Below, piece by piece: positions 37,411 to 46,477 of a stretch of DNA of 64,000 nucleotides (position 1 is the stretch's first letter; each line of letters opens with the position of its first letter). Below the pieces are notes generated by a model, which did not search any database, was not told where the DNA came from, and saw nothing but the letters and a program-made list of their open reading frames with translations. Source of the DNA: Bacteroidota bacterium (GTDB lineage Bacteria > Bacteroidota > Bacteroidia > AKYH767-A > OLB10); NCBI GenBank assembly GCA_016713525.1, contig JADJOZ010000020.1, positions 1 through 64,000 on the forward strand. The letters are read 5' to 3'. Position numbers and translations under genes: made by a program.

Positions 37411-40400
37411 ATGAAAATCAGAGAGATTTTTTTTATACTTCTATTAATACTGATAAATCCTGCCGGGGTTATGAGTCAGTATTGGATGCAAAGTGGTGGC
37501 AGTGCAACTATAGATGAGGGTCTCTCGGTATGTGTGGACAACAATAACAATGTTTACAACACCGGTTATTTCACATCTACATTTGAAATGTCGGGGCAAC
37601 AACTGATTTCTCAGGGATTAGATGACATTTACATTTGCAAACTCGACAGTACTGGAGCTCTTGATTGGCTAATTCGCGAGGGTGGATCAGCTCAGGAACG
37701 CGCATTGAGTATTGATGTGGATGCTGCAGGAAATATTGTTATCACCGGATATTTTTATGGAACAACTACCATCGGAGGAACACAACTTACTTCAAATGGT
37801 CAGCAAGATATTTTCATAGCTAAATATAGTTCATCGGGAACATTTTTGTGGGTTCGTCAGGCAGGAGGCATAAACAATGAACAGGGAAATGACGTCCATT
37901 TCGATAATGCCGGAAATATTATAGTTACAGGTGAATTTTCAGGCACTTGTAATTTTAGTGCTACAACACTTACCAGTCAACTCGGTTCCATCGATATTTT
38001 CATAGCTAAATATGACAATAATGGGAATTTGATTTTCGCAAAGCAGGGATCCGGGAAGTTCAGCGACCGGGGAACATCCATAGCAATTGATTTGCAAAAT
38101 AACATCTACTTGTCAGGTATGTTTAGTGATACAATTACCTTTTCGTCATCGTATCCTAATACGATTATGAATGCTGCTTTTCTGTTAAAAATGAATAGCT
38201 CCGGAAATGAGCAATGGTTCAGATGGCTGGGAAGTGGCACCAATCTTAATCATGGAGGAATCAATTTCGATTCAAACGGAATTAATTTTACAGGTAGTTT
38301 TTCCGGAAGTCTGAATTACTTTGGTTCAGGAGGCACAACAACAATAAACCCTCCTACTCCATTTAATATTTATATTGGAAGAACAGATTTGTTGGGAAAT
38401 CTGGTGTTTCTTACATCAGAAGGTTCATCGAATCAAATTCAAAGCACCGGCATTGATTCAAAATCGAATGGCGACATAGTAATTGCCGGTAATTTCAATT
38501 GTAAATTCGATGACTATTCCACGATATATGGGTCGGGGATTTTCTGCAGTGTTGGATACGAAGATAATTTCTTAGCCTCCTATTCTATCTCGGGAAACAG
38601 GCAATGGGCACGCCACCTGGGTGGTAAGAAAAGTGATTTTGTTCATGATCTGGCAATTCGTCATGATTCAATTCCGGTTTATACCGGCAGTTATTTCGAT
38701 AATTACCTGATACCGGCAAAATTTAATCAGTTTCAGGCATATGGTATTTTGTATGATGATTATACCAATCACTCTTCATCAACTAATTATTGTGCTGATA
38801 ATTTTTATGGCAACTATGTTATTTATCAGTCAAAGGGCAATGGCGATGCATTTATAAATTCCGGTGTTAATTTACAACGTCAGCCATTAGATGTTTTCAA
38901 GCGAACACCCGGAGTATGTAACAGAAGTTTTAATTCCATGTTTATCACCGATATTTTAGGAAATCCGGATGATACTTTACTGACATGTGCTGCAGGAATA
39001 TTATCATTTCAAGTCGGAGGATTGGCATACGATAACTTCCTCGCCCCTGAACTTATCTATTCCTGGAATACCGGAGCTAATACACCATTCATTCAGGTGG
39101 CAGTAATTGGAAGTTATAGTGCTGTGGTTACAACTTCTGATGGATGTTTTACGCATTCCGACAATACTTATCTGATTGCTTCGTATCAACCAGCTCCTTT
39201 AATAGCAGATAACAAAGGAATAAATTCAGGATCTTCGCTGCCTTACCATATTATTTTATGTGCACCCGACTCAGTTGAATTGTCATGTACCAATCAGGGG
39301 TCAAGTACTATCAGCTGGACAGGATTACCGGTAGGAGTTCCAACCTTAAGCGTAAATGTTTCAGGAAATTATTCCTGCACACTTACCAATGCTCAGGGAT
39401 GTGTGCAATCGTCAGTTGTTAAAGTGGAGATTGCAAATCCGCTTGCAAATACAATTCTCCCAAAAATAAAATGGGTAGATGATATTGATAATAACGATAG
39501 TATTGTTGTTTGCCAGAATGTGCCCTTTATGGCCACCGTTTATGATGAACTAAGCAATCCCGGAGGTTTGTTTACGCAATGCATTCCTGAAATGACTATT
39601 GCCTTTTTCAATATCGACCCTACAACTACAGGAATCATTGATGAGTCATTTACCACTTGCAATGATTTATTTGATTCATTCTATGCACAAGACACAGGTA
39701 ACTTCAATATATTTGTCACAGTTCAAGTGATCCGGTCTAATCCTTGTGGTTCCGATACCATGTATGTAAGCGATACATTAAATATTTTGGTTAACCCGGC
39801 AACAACAGGTCCATTGACTTTTAGCGTTACAGCTCCTGATAATTTTGTCCCGGTTACCCAGTTACTTTGCTTGCTTCACCACCACAAAACAGCTATACAT
39901 GGATTTTCGATTCAAATGGTTCTATCAATGTTGGTTTTGGAGATACTTATCAAACTTTTCAGGAGGGCATTTATACAGTTACAGGAATTTTTATGAGTGT
40001 TAATTCATTTGGGTGTCTGGATAGTATGTTTGGAATTTATACCGATACCATAAGTCATTACGATCAACCAACTATCAATTTGTTGCCTGCTTCCGGATTG
40101 GTTTGTCCGAACGACAGTGTTCAGCTATCATGTCAGGGCTCTTCAATAATTGATTGGTTTGGTCCAACAGGGGCTATTTCATCTGGTACAAACATCATTT
40201 ACTCCAATTTACCTGGATTTTACTATTGTCTGCAAACAGTAGATACCGGCTGCATTTTATTTTCCAACACCGTTGAATTGATGCAATACAGTTCTCCTAC
40301 ATTAATTGCATCACCACCATCTGTATGTTTAACTGACTCCACTACCATTTCAGTATTATCATCTCCGGGAAGTAATATAAACTGGCTCCCACCGCTATCA

Positions 40401-40976
40401 GGAATAGGAACAACCCAGGTAGTTTCAGCAGGCATCTATTTTTGCGATGTGATCGTTTGTGGTGACACATCAAATTTGTCAATTACTATAAATTCATATC
40501 CGCAACCTGCGGCGCCTCAAATTACGATTGCTCCACCAAATCTAATTTCAACAATTGCACAAAGTTACCAATGGCTTTTGAATGGGATTCCAATTGGTTT
40601 GGCGAACCAGCAAATTTATACGCCAACACAACCGGGCACCTACACAGTAATGATCACAGATTCGAATGGATGCACAGCTATTTCAGATCAGGTACTGATT
40701 ACATCTATAGATGAATATCAAATAGCAACATCTCTTTCTATTCATCCGAATCCTGTAAATTCCTACATTCAAATTGTTAGCTCCGATGCGAATATCAATT
40801 TACAAAAAGCAAATTTCACCTTGTATGATATGCAGGGGCAGAAAATAAATCTGACAAAACCCGATTTCAAAAATAGGATCGATGTAAGTTACATTGCCAA
40901 TGGAGTTTACTTTTTAGAAGTTAAATCAGGAAATAATATCGCCACACTCAAGGTTGTCATCATAAATCAAGAGTAA
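37411..40976 (+). CDS. Large T9SS-secreted SBBP/Ig-like repeat protein, one apparent frameshift
   Basis: Signal peptide (IREIFFILLLILINPAGVMSQ), then SBBP-type beta-propeller repeats (DNNNNVYNTGYFTSTFEM, DAAGNIVITGYFYGTTTIGG, DNAGNIIVTGEFSGT, IAKYDNNGNLIFAKQ), several Ig-like/PKD-like segments (SCTNQGSSTISWTGLPVG, YYCLQTVDTGC) and a T9SS type A domain (SIHPNPVNSYIQIV, ANGVYFLEVKSG). The frame breaks near 39861: a G appears to be missing in CAGTTACT. CAGGTTACT would give VTQVTLLASPPQNSYTW, joining the frame to 40976. The total is about 1,188 residues. Likely a large surface or released protein; ligand unknown. Confidence 0.85.
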
Positions 40977-41063
40977 CCAATTAAATTAGTCAATTAAACG
41001 GATTGCAAAGTTTAATTTCTTGTCTATTTTTGCGCTAACTTTTCACTTTTAAACACTTTTCAC

Positions 41064-41450
41064 ATGACAAACTTTGGTTTTGAATCCCTGGAAATTTATC
41101 AATTATCCAATGAAATTGGCAGAACAAGCTGGGATACTTGTTCGAAATGGAAACATTTTGACAAAGAAACACTTGGAAAACAAATTGTAAGAAGTCCAGA
41201 TTCGATTTCACTGAATATTTGTGAAGGCTATGGTCGGTACTATTACAAAGACAAAAAATTATTCTACTATTATTCAAGGGGATCCTTGTATGAAACATTC
41301 GAAGCATTGAATAAAGCTAAGGAACGAAATTTAATAAGCGATGAAGAGCATAAAATTATTACTCAAAAAATGGTCCGCCTTGCAGTAAAGTTAAACAATT
41401 ACATTAAAACATTAAAACCACCACCAACCGAAGAAAATCTGACGTTCTAA
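41064..41450 (+). CDS. Four-helix-bundle protein (S23/IVP family), second copy
   Basis: A 128-residue protein with the S23 pattern: FESLEIYQLSNEIGRTSWDT, LGKQIVRSPDSISLNICEGYGRYY (the I.RS..SI..NI.EG signature), FYYYSRGSLYETFEALNKAKERNLIS and a final helix LAVKLNNYIKTL. It belongs to the four-helix-bundle family of the protein at 20845 but a different subgroup (that copy has IIRSGLSPSFNYGEA). It is followed within 70 bp by a 12-unit tandem array. Function unknown. Confidence 0.9.
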   Translation: MTNFGFESLEIYQLSNEIGRTSWDTCSKWKHFDKETLGKQIVRSPDSISLNICEGYGRYYYKDKKLFYYYSRGSLYETFEALNKAKERNLISDEEHKIITQKMVRLAVKLNNYIKTLKPPPTEENLTF

Positions 41451-41519
41451 ATGTATATTGGTATCGAGATGTGTAGGTAAATGAAATGATTAATTCACCG
41501 CAATTCATTTTCAAACAAA

Positions 41520-41855
41520 GAGCCGAAGGCGAATAAAACTAAGCAAATGAGCCGAAGGCGAATAAAACTAATCCAAAGAGCCGAAGGCGAATAAAACACA
41601 TTCCGATGAGCCGTAGGCGAATAAAACACATTCCGATGAGCCGAAGGCGAATAAAATCATAACATGAGCCGAAGGCGAATAAAATCACATCAAAGAGCCG
41701 TAGGCGAATAAAACTAATCCAAAAAGCCGAAGGCGAATAAAATGCATTCCGATGAGCCGTAGGCGAATAAAATCACATCAAAGAGCCGAAGGCGAATAAA
41801 ACACATTCCGATGAGCCGTAGGCGAATCACACCGCTCCCTTGAGCCGAAGGCGAT
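41520..41855. repeat. Tandem array C: 12 units of about 29-30 bp
   Basis: Each unit has a constant 20-bp part, GAGCCGWAGGCGAATAAAAY (GCCGAAGGC or GCCGTAGGC, a three-base stem with a three-base loop), and a 9-10 bp linker drawn from a few types (TAATCCAAA, CACATTCCGAT, CACATCAAA, CATAACAT). Units start at 41520, 41549, 41578, 41608, 41638, 41666, 41695, 41724, 41754, 41783, 41813 and 41842; the last two are partial or changed. Linker length varies, which breaks any reading frame, so it is not coding. It follows the second four-helix-bundle gene. Confidence 0.92.
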
Positions 41856-41867
41856 CCATGTCACCCA

Positions 41868-41913
41868 CTTAATTAACCACCTAATTAACCACCTAATTAA
41901 CCACCTAATTAAC
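41868..41913. repeat. 12-bp direct repeats (AATTAACCACCT), about four copies
   Basis: CTTAATTAACCACCTAATTAACCACCTAATTAACC and onward, a simple 12-bp satellite just after array C. It sits between the array and the 33-codon gene on the other strand, and may overlap that gene's 3' end region only marginally. Confidence 0.85.
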
Positions 41914-41932
41914 AACCAAAGGTTCCTTTTTT

Positions 41933-42034
41933 TTACTTCCCGGCTTTTTTCGCTTTTTTCTCCAATCTCTTTTCTTTCAGAGTTTTTGCGGGAGCTTTTT
42001 TCTCTTCTTTTCTGACAGTTTTTTCCTTGGCCAT
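41933..42034 (-). CDS. Small highly basic protein, 33 aa
   Basis: ATG at 42032-42034 on the reverse strand opens a 33-codon frame: MAKEKTVRKEEKKAPAKTLK, then ERKLEKRAKKAGK, stop at 41933-41935. Over 40% is Lys/Arg, with Glu and a central PAKTLKE. The Lys/Arg/Glu/Ala bias and the clean start suggest a real gene of the small nucleic-acid-binding or ribosome-associated kind seen in Bacteroidota, not noise. It is divergent from the T9SS gene at 42155. No function can be assigned. Low-complexity A/T coding could arise by chance. Confidence 0.55.
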   Translation of the reverse strand: MAKEKTVRKEEKKAPAKTLKEKRLEKKAKKAGK

Positions 42035-42130
42035 AATGATATTGGTTTATAACGAGGTGAAAGTAAAAAACAAAAATGAATATTTAATGAAATGGCTGAA
42101 TTTCTGCTAAAAAGTTTGTTAGTTTTCTTT

Positions 42131-42138
42131 TACATTTG
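42131..42138 (+). promoter_or_regulatory. Candidate -7 box for the T9SS gene at 42155
   Basis: TACATTTG matches TAnnTTTG exactly, 17 bp before the ATG at 42155. This supports that ATG over the upstream in-frame ATG at 42092, which would lie ahead of the transcription start. No TTTG sits at the right -33 distance. Confidence 0.5.
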
Positions 42139-42154
42139 TCGAAACCACAATTCT

Positions 42155-43837
42155 ATGAAAACACTGTTAACTCTCCTCCTATCGGCTTTAGTATTGACTT
42201 GTGATGCCCAATGGGTAGTAGACCCTATGATCAATACAGAGGTAAAGGACTCTATCGGACCGGAAGAATCAGTTCCGTTGATGTCGAATACTTCTGATGG
42301 TGGCACCTATGTCTCCTACTTTGCACTCTACAACGGTAGCTATCAGATGAGACTGCAACTACTTGACAGTGCCGGAAACCGGTTATTCGGACAAATGGGG
42401 TTACTGGTGAGTAATCAGCCTCAATCGACTGCTGTTTTCAGGTACGATTTAAAAACTGATGCTAATGATAACGCAGTGTTAGCTTTTCAGGATATCCGCA
42501 CCGGTGGAAATTTAAATGTGGTAGTTTATAAAATCGACAAACAGGGGAATTTTCTTTGGGGAAGTAACGGGGTGCAATTAATTGATCCGATATCGGATGA
42601 GGGACTGGCTCCGACTATTGGATTTACCAATGCTCAAAACGTTGTTATTTCATGGAATGCATCATCTTCTGCAAGTTCATGGGTAGCAGTTTCTAAACTT
42701 GACCCTTCAGGAGTTTCGTTATGGCCAAATACTTTAAGGGTCATCGATTCCACTTTCTCCAAAAGATACACACGACCAACGACAGTACCGGCAGGCGCCG
42801 ATGATTTTTCGATGTTATATGTTGAACAAACTGGATTTGGTCTTGGTGTATCAAACATGTATGCAAATCGCTATGATGCCACAGGGATTCCGGTTTGGAG
42901 TGCACCTGTACATGTATCAACCAAAACTATTTCCTTCTTCTACTTTTGTGAGGCTATAAGTGATGGTTTGGATGGCTTTTTTGTTGGATTTACTACTTCC
43001 GATAATAATTTTCCGGCCATCAGTGATGTTTATGCACAGCATGTGGATGCAAATGGCAATCTGTGGAATTCAACCGGTAATATCGCGTGTAATCGCGCAA
43101 ATACACAACGTTTTTGCAATGCTACCCGATTTCAGCCTGGCAATGGGTTTTACACGTTGATAAAAACTACGGATGTGAATCAAAATCAGTCAGGTGTTTT
43201 GATACAGGCATTCGATATTACTGGAAATCTCCTATTGACTCCCCCCGGTGTTCAATTAATTCCAACTCAAGCTGCCTATGCTGATCCTTTTGATTTCGCC
43301 TTTACTTCTGACGGAATAATTATTGGTTACACGGAAGGAGCGCTACAAAATAAAGTGATCAAAGCTATAAAATGTGATTTTGTTGGCGCTTATCTATGGC
43401 TAGGGTTTCCGGCATATATGTGCACACAAAACACCCCCAAAGATGATCTTTCCTGCGGATTATTTCTGAACAATCAAGTTGTTTTCGTTTGGATGGACGG
43501 ACGGAATGATTATGGCATTTATGCACAGAATGTCAGTAATGAAGGACTATTAGGGCCACTTTCAGGAATAGCCCAAAATGAAATCTCTGAAAATTCATTG
43601 CAGTTGGTGCCTAATCCGGCTTCCCATCAAACTACACTCATTTCAAATGCAGAAACACCCTTAAATGCATTGGTCACTCTCTCCGACATTTCCGGAAAAA
43701 CCATTACCACCATGAAGTGGAACTCAGCGATTTCACGAGAACTGGTGCTCCCGATTGCTGAATTAAACCAAGGTGTATATCTGATTCAGGTTGTTACACA
43801 AACAACATCCAAAACATTGAAAATGGTAAAGCAATAA
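42155..43837 (+). CDS. T9SS-secreted protein, beta-propeller-like
   Basis: Start at MKTLLTLLLSALVLTCDAQ (signal peptide). About 560 residues of repeated strands typical of a propeller (LLDSAGNRLFGQMG, IDKQGNFLWGSNGVQLI, VDANGNLWNS, FDITGNLLLTPPGVQLI, VFVWMDGRNDYGIYAQNV), then a T9SS type A domain (QLVPNPASHQTTLIS, NQGVYLIQVV). The blade motif with 'W.S.GV.L' occurs in many Bacteroidota exported proteins. No catalytic motif is seen. Intact frame, single gene. Confidence 0.85.
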   Translation: MKTLLTLLLSALVLTCDAQWVVDPMINTEVKDSIGPEESVPLMSNTSDGGTYVSYFALYNGSYQMRLQLLDSAGNRLFGQMGLLVSNQPQSTAVFRYDLKTDANDNAVLAFQDIRTGGNLNVVVYKIDKQGNFLWGSNGVQLIDPISDEGLAPTIGFTNAQNVVISWNASSSASSWVAVSKLDPSGVSLWPNTLRVIDSTFSKRYTRPTTVPAGADDFSMLYVEQTGFGLGVSNMYANRYDATGIPVWSAPVHVSTKTISFFYFCEAISDGLDGFFVGFTTSDNNFPAISDVYAQHVDANGNLWNSTGNIACNRANTQRFCNATRFQPGNGFYTLIKTTDVNQNQSGVLIQAFDITGNLLLTPPGVQLIPTQAAYADPFDFAFTSDGIIIGYTEGALQNKVIKAIKCDFVGAYLWLGFPAYMCTQNTPKDDLSCGLFLNNQVVFVWMDGRNDYGIYAQNVSNEGLLGPLSGIAQNEISENSLQLVPNPASHQTTLISNAETPLNALVTLSDISGKTITTMKWNSAISRELVLPIAELNQGVYLIQVVTQTTSKTLKMVKQ

Positions 43838-43844
43838 TTTCTAA

Positions 43845-44219
43845 TTACCATTTCTTGAACACAAAAAACACCGCCAGAACAACGAAACCAAATCCCACCA
43901 GGTGATTCCAGGCCAGCTTATCTGTTTTGAATACAAATACGGCAAAGAGTGTAAAGACCAGTAAGGAGACAACTTCCTGAATTAATTTCAGTTCAAATAA
44001 ATTAAATGGTCCGCCATTTCCTGAGTAACCAATTCTGTTGGCAGGAACCTGAAAAAAGTACTCGAACAAAGCTATGCCCCAACTGATCAAAATTACTCCG
44101 AAAATACCCATCTTAGCCAGCCAGGGAATTTTATAAAACTGGAGATGTCCGTACCAGGCCAGTGTCATGAAACAGTTAGCAATTATTAGTAAAGTAATCG
44201 AAGATATTCCCTTTATCAT
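43845..44219 (-). CDS. DMT-family small membrane protein (DUF486)
   Basis: A 124-residue protein with four hydrophobic segments and the DUF486 signatures: MTLAWYGHL, WGIALFEYFFQVPANRIGY and FKTDKLAWNHLVGFGFVVLAVFF. Nearly identical patterns occur across Bacteria, and the family belongs to the drug/metabolite transporter clan. Its substrate is not known. Convergent with the preceding T9SS gene (7-bp gap) and followed in the same direction by nothing close; its upstream neighbour ends at a terminator. Confidence 0.92.
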   Translation of the reverse strand: MIKGISSITLLIIANCFMTLAWYGHLQFYKIPWLAKMGIFGVILISWGIALFEYFFQVPANRIGYSGNGGPFNLFELKLIQEVVSLLVFTLFAVFVFKTDKLAWNHLVGFGFVVLAVFFVFKKW

Positions 44220-44261
44220 AGATCCAAATTTTTATATCGTCAAATATAGGATCTTCTTCAC

Positions 44262-44310
44262 AAAAAAATTGAGAATACCCCTGTAAATTTTGATTCAGGA
44301 GTATTCTCAA
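44262..44310 (-). terminator. Terminator after the DUF6249-type gene
   Basis: Reverse strand: TTGAGAATAC pairs with GTATTCTCAA, extended by CCTG/CAGG after one mismatch, then TTTTTTT. It starts 6 bp after the stop codon of the 44316-44654 gene. Confidence 0.85.
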
Positions 44311-44315
44311 CAATA

Positions 44316-44654
44316 TCAGTTACTGCCCTTTTTACGTTCTATGAACATATAGTAAGATACCAGACTCATTCCGCCAAATAGGAAGATCATTGAAAAATAA
44401 GATACTTCTTCCTGTAAGGAGGTTGTTTCAGTTAAAATGTTACCGGTTAGAATGCCTAGCGCAATTCCAATTAAAAACATACCAAACCTCATACTTGCAT
44501 TAGAATAACCCTTTTTCGATTGGAAGAGTGACGCATCAGCTCCTTTCTCGATCATCGACATACGTTCTTTATGCCGGGTATTAAAATAAACATAGAGTAC
44601 TCCAAATAAACTCAGGAAGAAAGTAATGGGGATCAGAATTTCGTTATTTTGCAT
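44316..44654 (-). CDS. DUF6249-type small membrane protein
   Basis: A 112-residue protein with an N-terminal membrane helix (ILIPITFFLSLFGVLYVYF), NTRHKERMSMIEKGADASLF (the R.kERmaLIE.G motif of DUF6249), a second helix (FGMFLIGIALGILTGNIL) and a third (MIFLFGGMSLVSYYMFIERKK). Such genes usually sit beside an ECF sigma factor in Bacteroidota, as here: the sigma gene is divergent 127 bp away. Role unknown, perhaps in the same envelope-stress response. Confidence 0.8.
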   Translation of the reverse strand: MQNNEILIPITFFLSLFGVLYVYFNTRHKERMSMIEKGADASLFQSKKGYSNASMRFGMFLIGIALGILTGNILTETTSLQEEVSYFSMIFLFGGMSLVSYYMFIERKKGSN

Positions 44655-44780
44655 GATTGCTGTTTTTTTAATGTTAATTATTGTTACTTTTCGGATAAGA
44701 CAACATGACAGGCGAGTCGGTTACAAAATTTATTCTTTTTTATTTTGTAACCGGTCGGAAGTCGGAAGCGTCTCAAAATC

Positions 44781-45359
44781 ATGGCCTATAAAGAAGACTC
44801 TTTTTATATTGAAAGGATTTTGCAACATGCTGATAATGCAGCATTTGCGAACCTTATCAACAAACACAAGACCATGGCCTTTAATATAGCATTACGAATT
44901 ACCGGGAACCGGGAAGATGCAGAAGAAGTAGCCCAGGATGCCTTTATAAAAGTATTTCATGCTTTACCGGGATTTAAAGGTGATTCGAAATTTACCACCT
45001 GGCTGTTTAGAATAGTCTATAACCTGGCTATCTCTAAAACCAGAAAAAAAAGTCTGTTCAGCCAATCTGTCGATGACGAACATTTCGTGGAATCAGGTGA
45101 CCAAAATGAATTCCCTATGAGTGACAACTTCAGCATCAAGGACCGACAGAAATATGTTTTACAGGCCATAAACTCATTGCCTGAAGTTGACCAACTGTTA
45201 ATTACTTTATATTATATGGATGATCAACCGGTTGATGAAATAGCCGCAATCACAGGATTATCCTCTTCCAATGTAAAGGTCAAATTATTCAGGGCCAGAA
45301 AAAAGCTTCAGGAGCAGCTCACGATGACATTAAAAGATGAGTTGCAAACCATATTATAA
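44781..45359 (+). CDS. ECF-type RNA polymerase sigma factor
   Basis: A 192-residue sigma-70 family protein with region 2 (TMAFNIALRITGNREDAEEVAQDAFIKVF and on, spanning residues about 33-70) and region 4 (INSLPEVDQLLITLYYMDDQ, then AAITGLSSSNVKVKLFRARKKLQEQL). Length and layout are those of ECF factors. It directs RNA polymerase to a small regulon, normally held in check by an anti-sigma factor. The gene 12 bp downstream is a candidate partner. No TAnnTTTG box is clear upstream. Confidence 0.95.
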   Translation: MAYKEDSFYIERILQHADNAAFANLINKHKTMAFNIALRITGNREDAEEVAQDAFIKVFHALPGFKGDSKFTTWLFRIVYNLAISKTRKKSLFSQSVDDEHFVESGDQNEFPMSDNFSIKDRQKYVLQAINSLPEVDQLLITLYYMDDQPVDEIAAITGLSSSNVKVKLFRARKKLQEQLTMTLKDELQTIL

Positions 45360-45371
45360 ATTTTCTTAATT

Positions 45372-45779
45372 TTGAAAATCATGAAAAGGAAAACGAACAA
45401 TAACCAGGATCCATTGCGTAACATCATTTCTGCAAATATGTTGGAGAAGCCTTCCGCCAATTTTACGGATGATATCATGAGTAAACTTGGAATTGCTGCT
45501 CAACAAGTAAAATATGAGCCTGTAATTTCGAAAAACGGATGGTATTTTATTTCATTTTTGGTTATTGGAATATTGTACCTGGTAGTATCCGGATCAGGAA
45601 ATGTGCCTGAGATTCCGGTTGCACAACAAATCGACAACACCCTGCATGAAGGCATAAGAACTATGAGTAATTTATTCGAAAGCTCTGCATTGATGCTAAT
45701 TTCACTGGCTATGTGTTCTGTTTTTATATTGGTTTACCTCGACTCCATTTATCGCCAAAATAAACTGCGGACTGTCTAA
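45372..45779 (+). CDS. Small membrane protein after the ECF sigma factor (possible anti-sigma partner)
   Basis: A 135-residue protein (start at 45372, or MKRKTNNN at 45381). It has a soluble N-terminus of about 50 residues (LRNIISANMLEKPSANFTDDIMSKL), then a membrane helix (GWYFISFLVIGILYLVVSG) and a second (SSALMLISLAMCSVFILVYLDSIYR). FTDDIMSKL resembles the short motif at the front of Bacteroidota anti-sigma-like proteins. No zinc-finger HxxxCxxC is present. Its place directly after the sigma gene makes an anti-sigma role plausible but unproven. Confidence 0.7.
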   Translation: MKIMKRKTNNNQDPLRNIISANMLEKPSANFTDDIMSKLGIAAQQVKYEPVISKNGWYFISFLVIGILYLVVSGSGNVPEIPVAQQIDNTLHEGIRTMSNLFESSALMLISLAMCSVFILVYLDSIYRQNKLRTV

Positions 45780-45783
45780 AACC

Positions 45784-46435
45784 ATGAACGGAAAAACTGC
45801 GATTATTTTTGGTTCAACAGGTCTTACGGGAAGTTATTTACTGGATTTTTGGTGCTCGATGATCGCTATGAAAAAAATCATTCGCTTCATCAGAAAACCA
45901 TCTAAAATAAGTCATCCCAAAATTAAAGATATCATCAGCAACCTCGATGATCTCAGTGCTCATAAAAATGAAATTCATGGTGATGAAGTTTACATTTGTC
46001 TGGGTACCACTATAAAAGTTGCCGGGTCTCAGGCAGCATTTCGCAAGGTCGACTATGAATTCCCGGTTCAAATTGCAGAAATTGCAGCTGAAAATAGGAT
46101 TCCAGTAATAGCAGTTATTTCTTCAATTGGTGCCGATGCTGCCAGTTCTAATTTTTACCTAAAAACAAAAAGGCGAAATGGAAACTGCCATAAATTCAAA
46201 AAATATAAAGTACACCTACTTTTTCAGACCTTCCATGCTGTTGGGAGATCGCAAAGAGCAACGCTCAGGAGAATACATAATGAAAAATCTGATGCAGGTT
46301 TTATCCTTTCTATTTATTGGTCCGCTAAAAAAATACAAAGCAATTCATGTGAAAAAGGTTGCAGCTTCCATGATTTCTACAGTAAACAGCACAGTACCTT
46401 CCAGGGTAATTTCATCTGAAAACATGCACGGGTAA
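45784..46435 (+). CDS. NAD(P)-binding Rossmann protein (TIP30/HTATIP2-like), three apparent frameshifts
   Basis: Begins GKTAIIFGSTGLTGSYLLD, an NADP-binding G.TG..G motif. It continues with VYICLGTTIKVAGSQAAFRKVDYE, VIAVISSIGADAASSNFYLKTKGEME (the YxxxK pair of short-chain reductases) and FRPSMLLGDRKE. Three indels are needed. The T run at 45846-45850 should have six and the A run at 45871-45877 should have six, which gives LLDFLVLDDRYEKIIRFIRKP. The A run at 46167-46171 should have four. The first two cancel out, so the frame hides them. Function: an oxidoreductase or NADP sensor, substrate unknown. Follows the anti-sigma candidate by 4 bp. Confidence 0.85.
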
Positions 46436-46456
46436 CCAATTTGGTTACCCGTGCAT
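46424..46456. terminator. Bidirectional terminator overlapping the stop codon of the NAD(P)-binding gene
   Basis: ATGCACGGGTAACCAA and TTGGTTACCCGTGCAT form a perfect 16-bp inverted repeat around one T (in practice a 14-bp stem with a five-base loop). The TAA of the preceding gene (46433-46435) is inside the 5' arm. It lies between convergent genes. Confidence 0.85.
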
Positions 46457-46477
46457 TATAACTTCATCTTTTTAAAA

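Noticed and set aside
41520..41855. Possible CRISPR array
   Set aside because: The repeat is constant but the gaps are only 9-10 bp and reused between units, and no cas gene is present. This is a tandem repeat.
41520..41855. Repeat protein coding in array C (SRRRIKHIP-type decapeptides)
   Set aside because: One frame reads such peptides for a few units, but linkers of 9 and 10 bp change the frame and stops follow.
45838..46071. Reverse-strand frames inside the NAD(P)-binding gene and similar shadows elsewhere
   Set aside because: They lie opposite well-conserved genes and show no family pattern or signal of their own.
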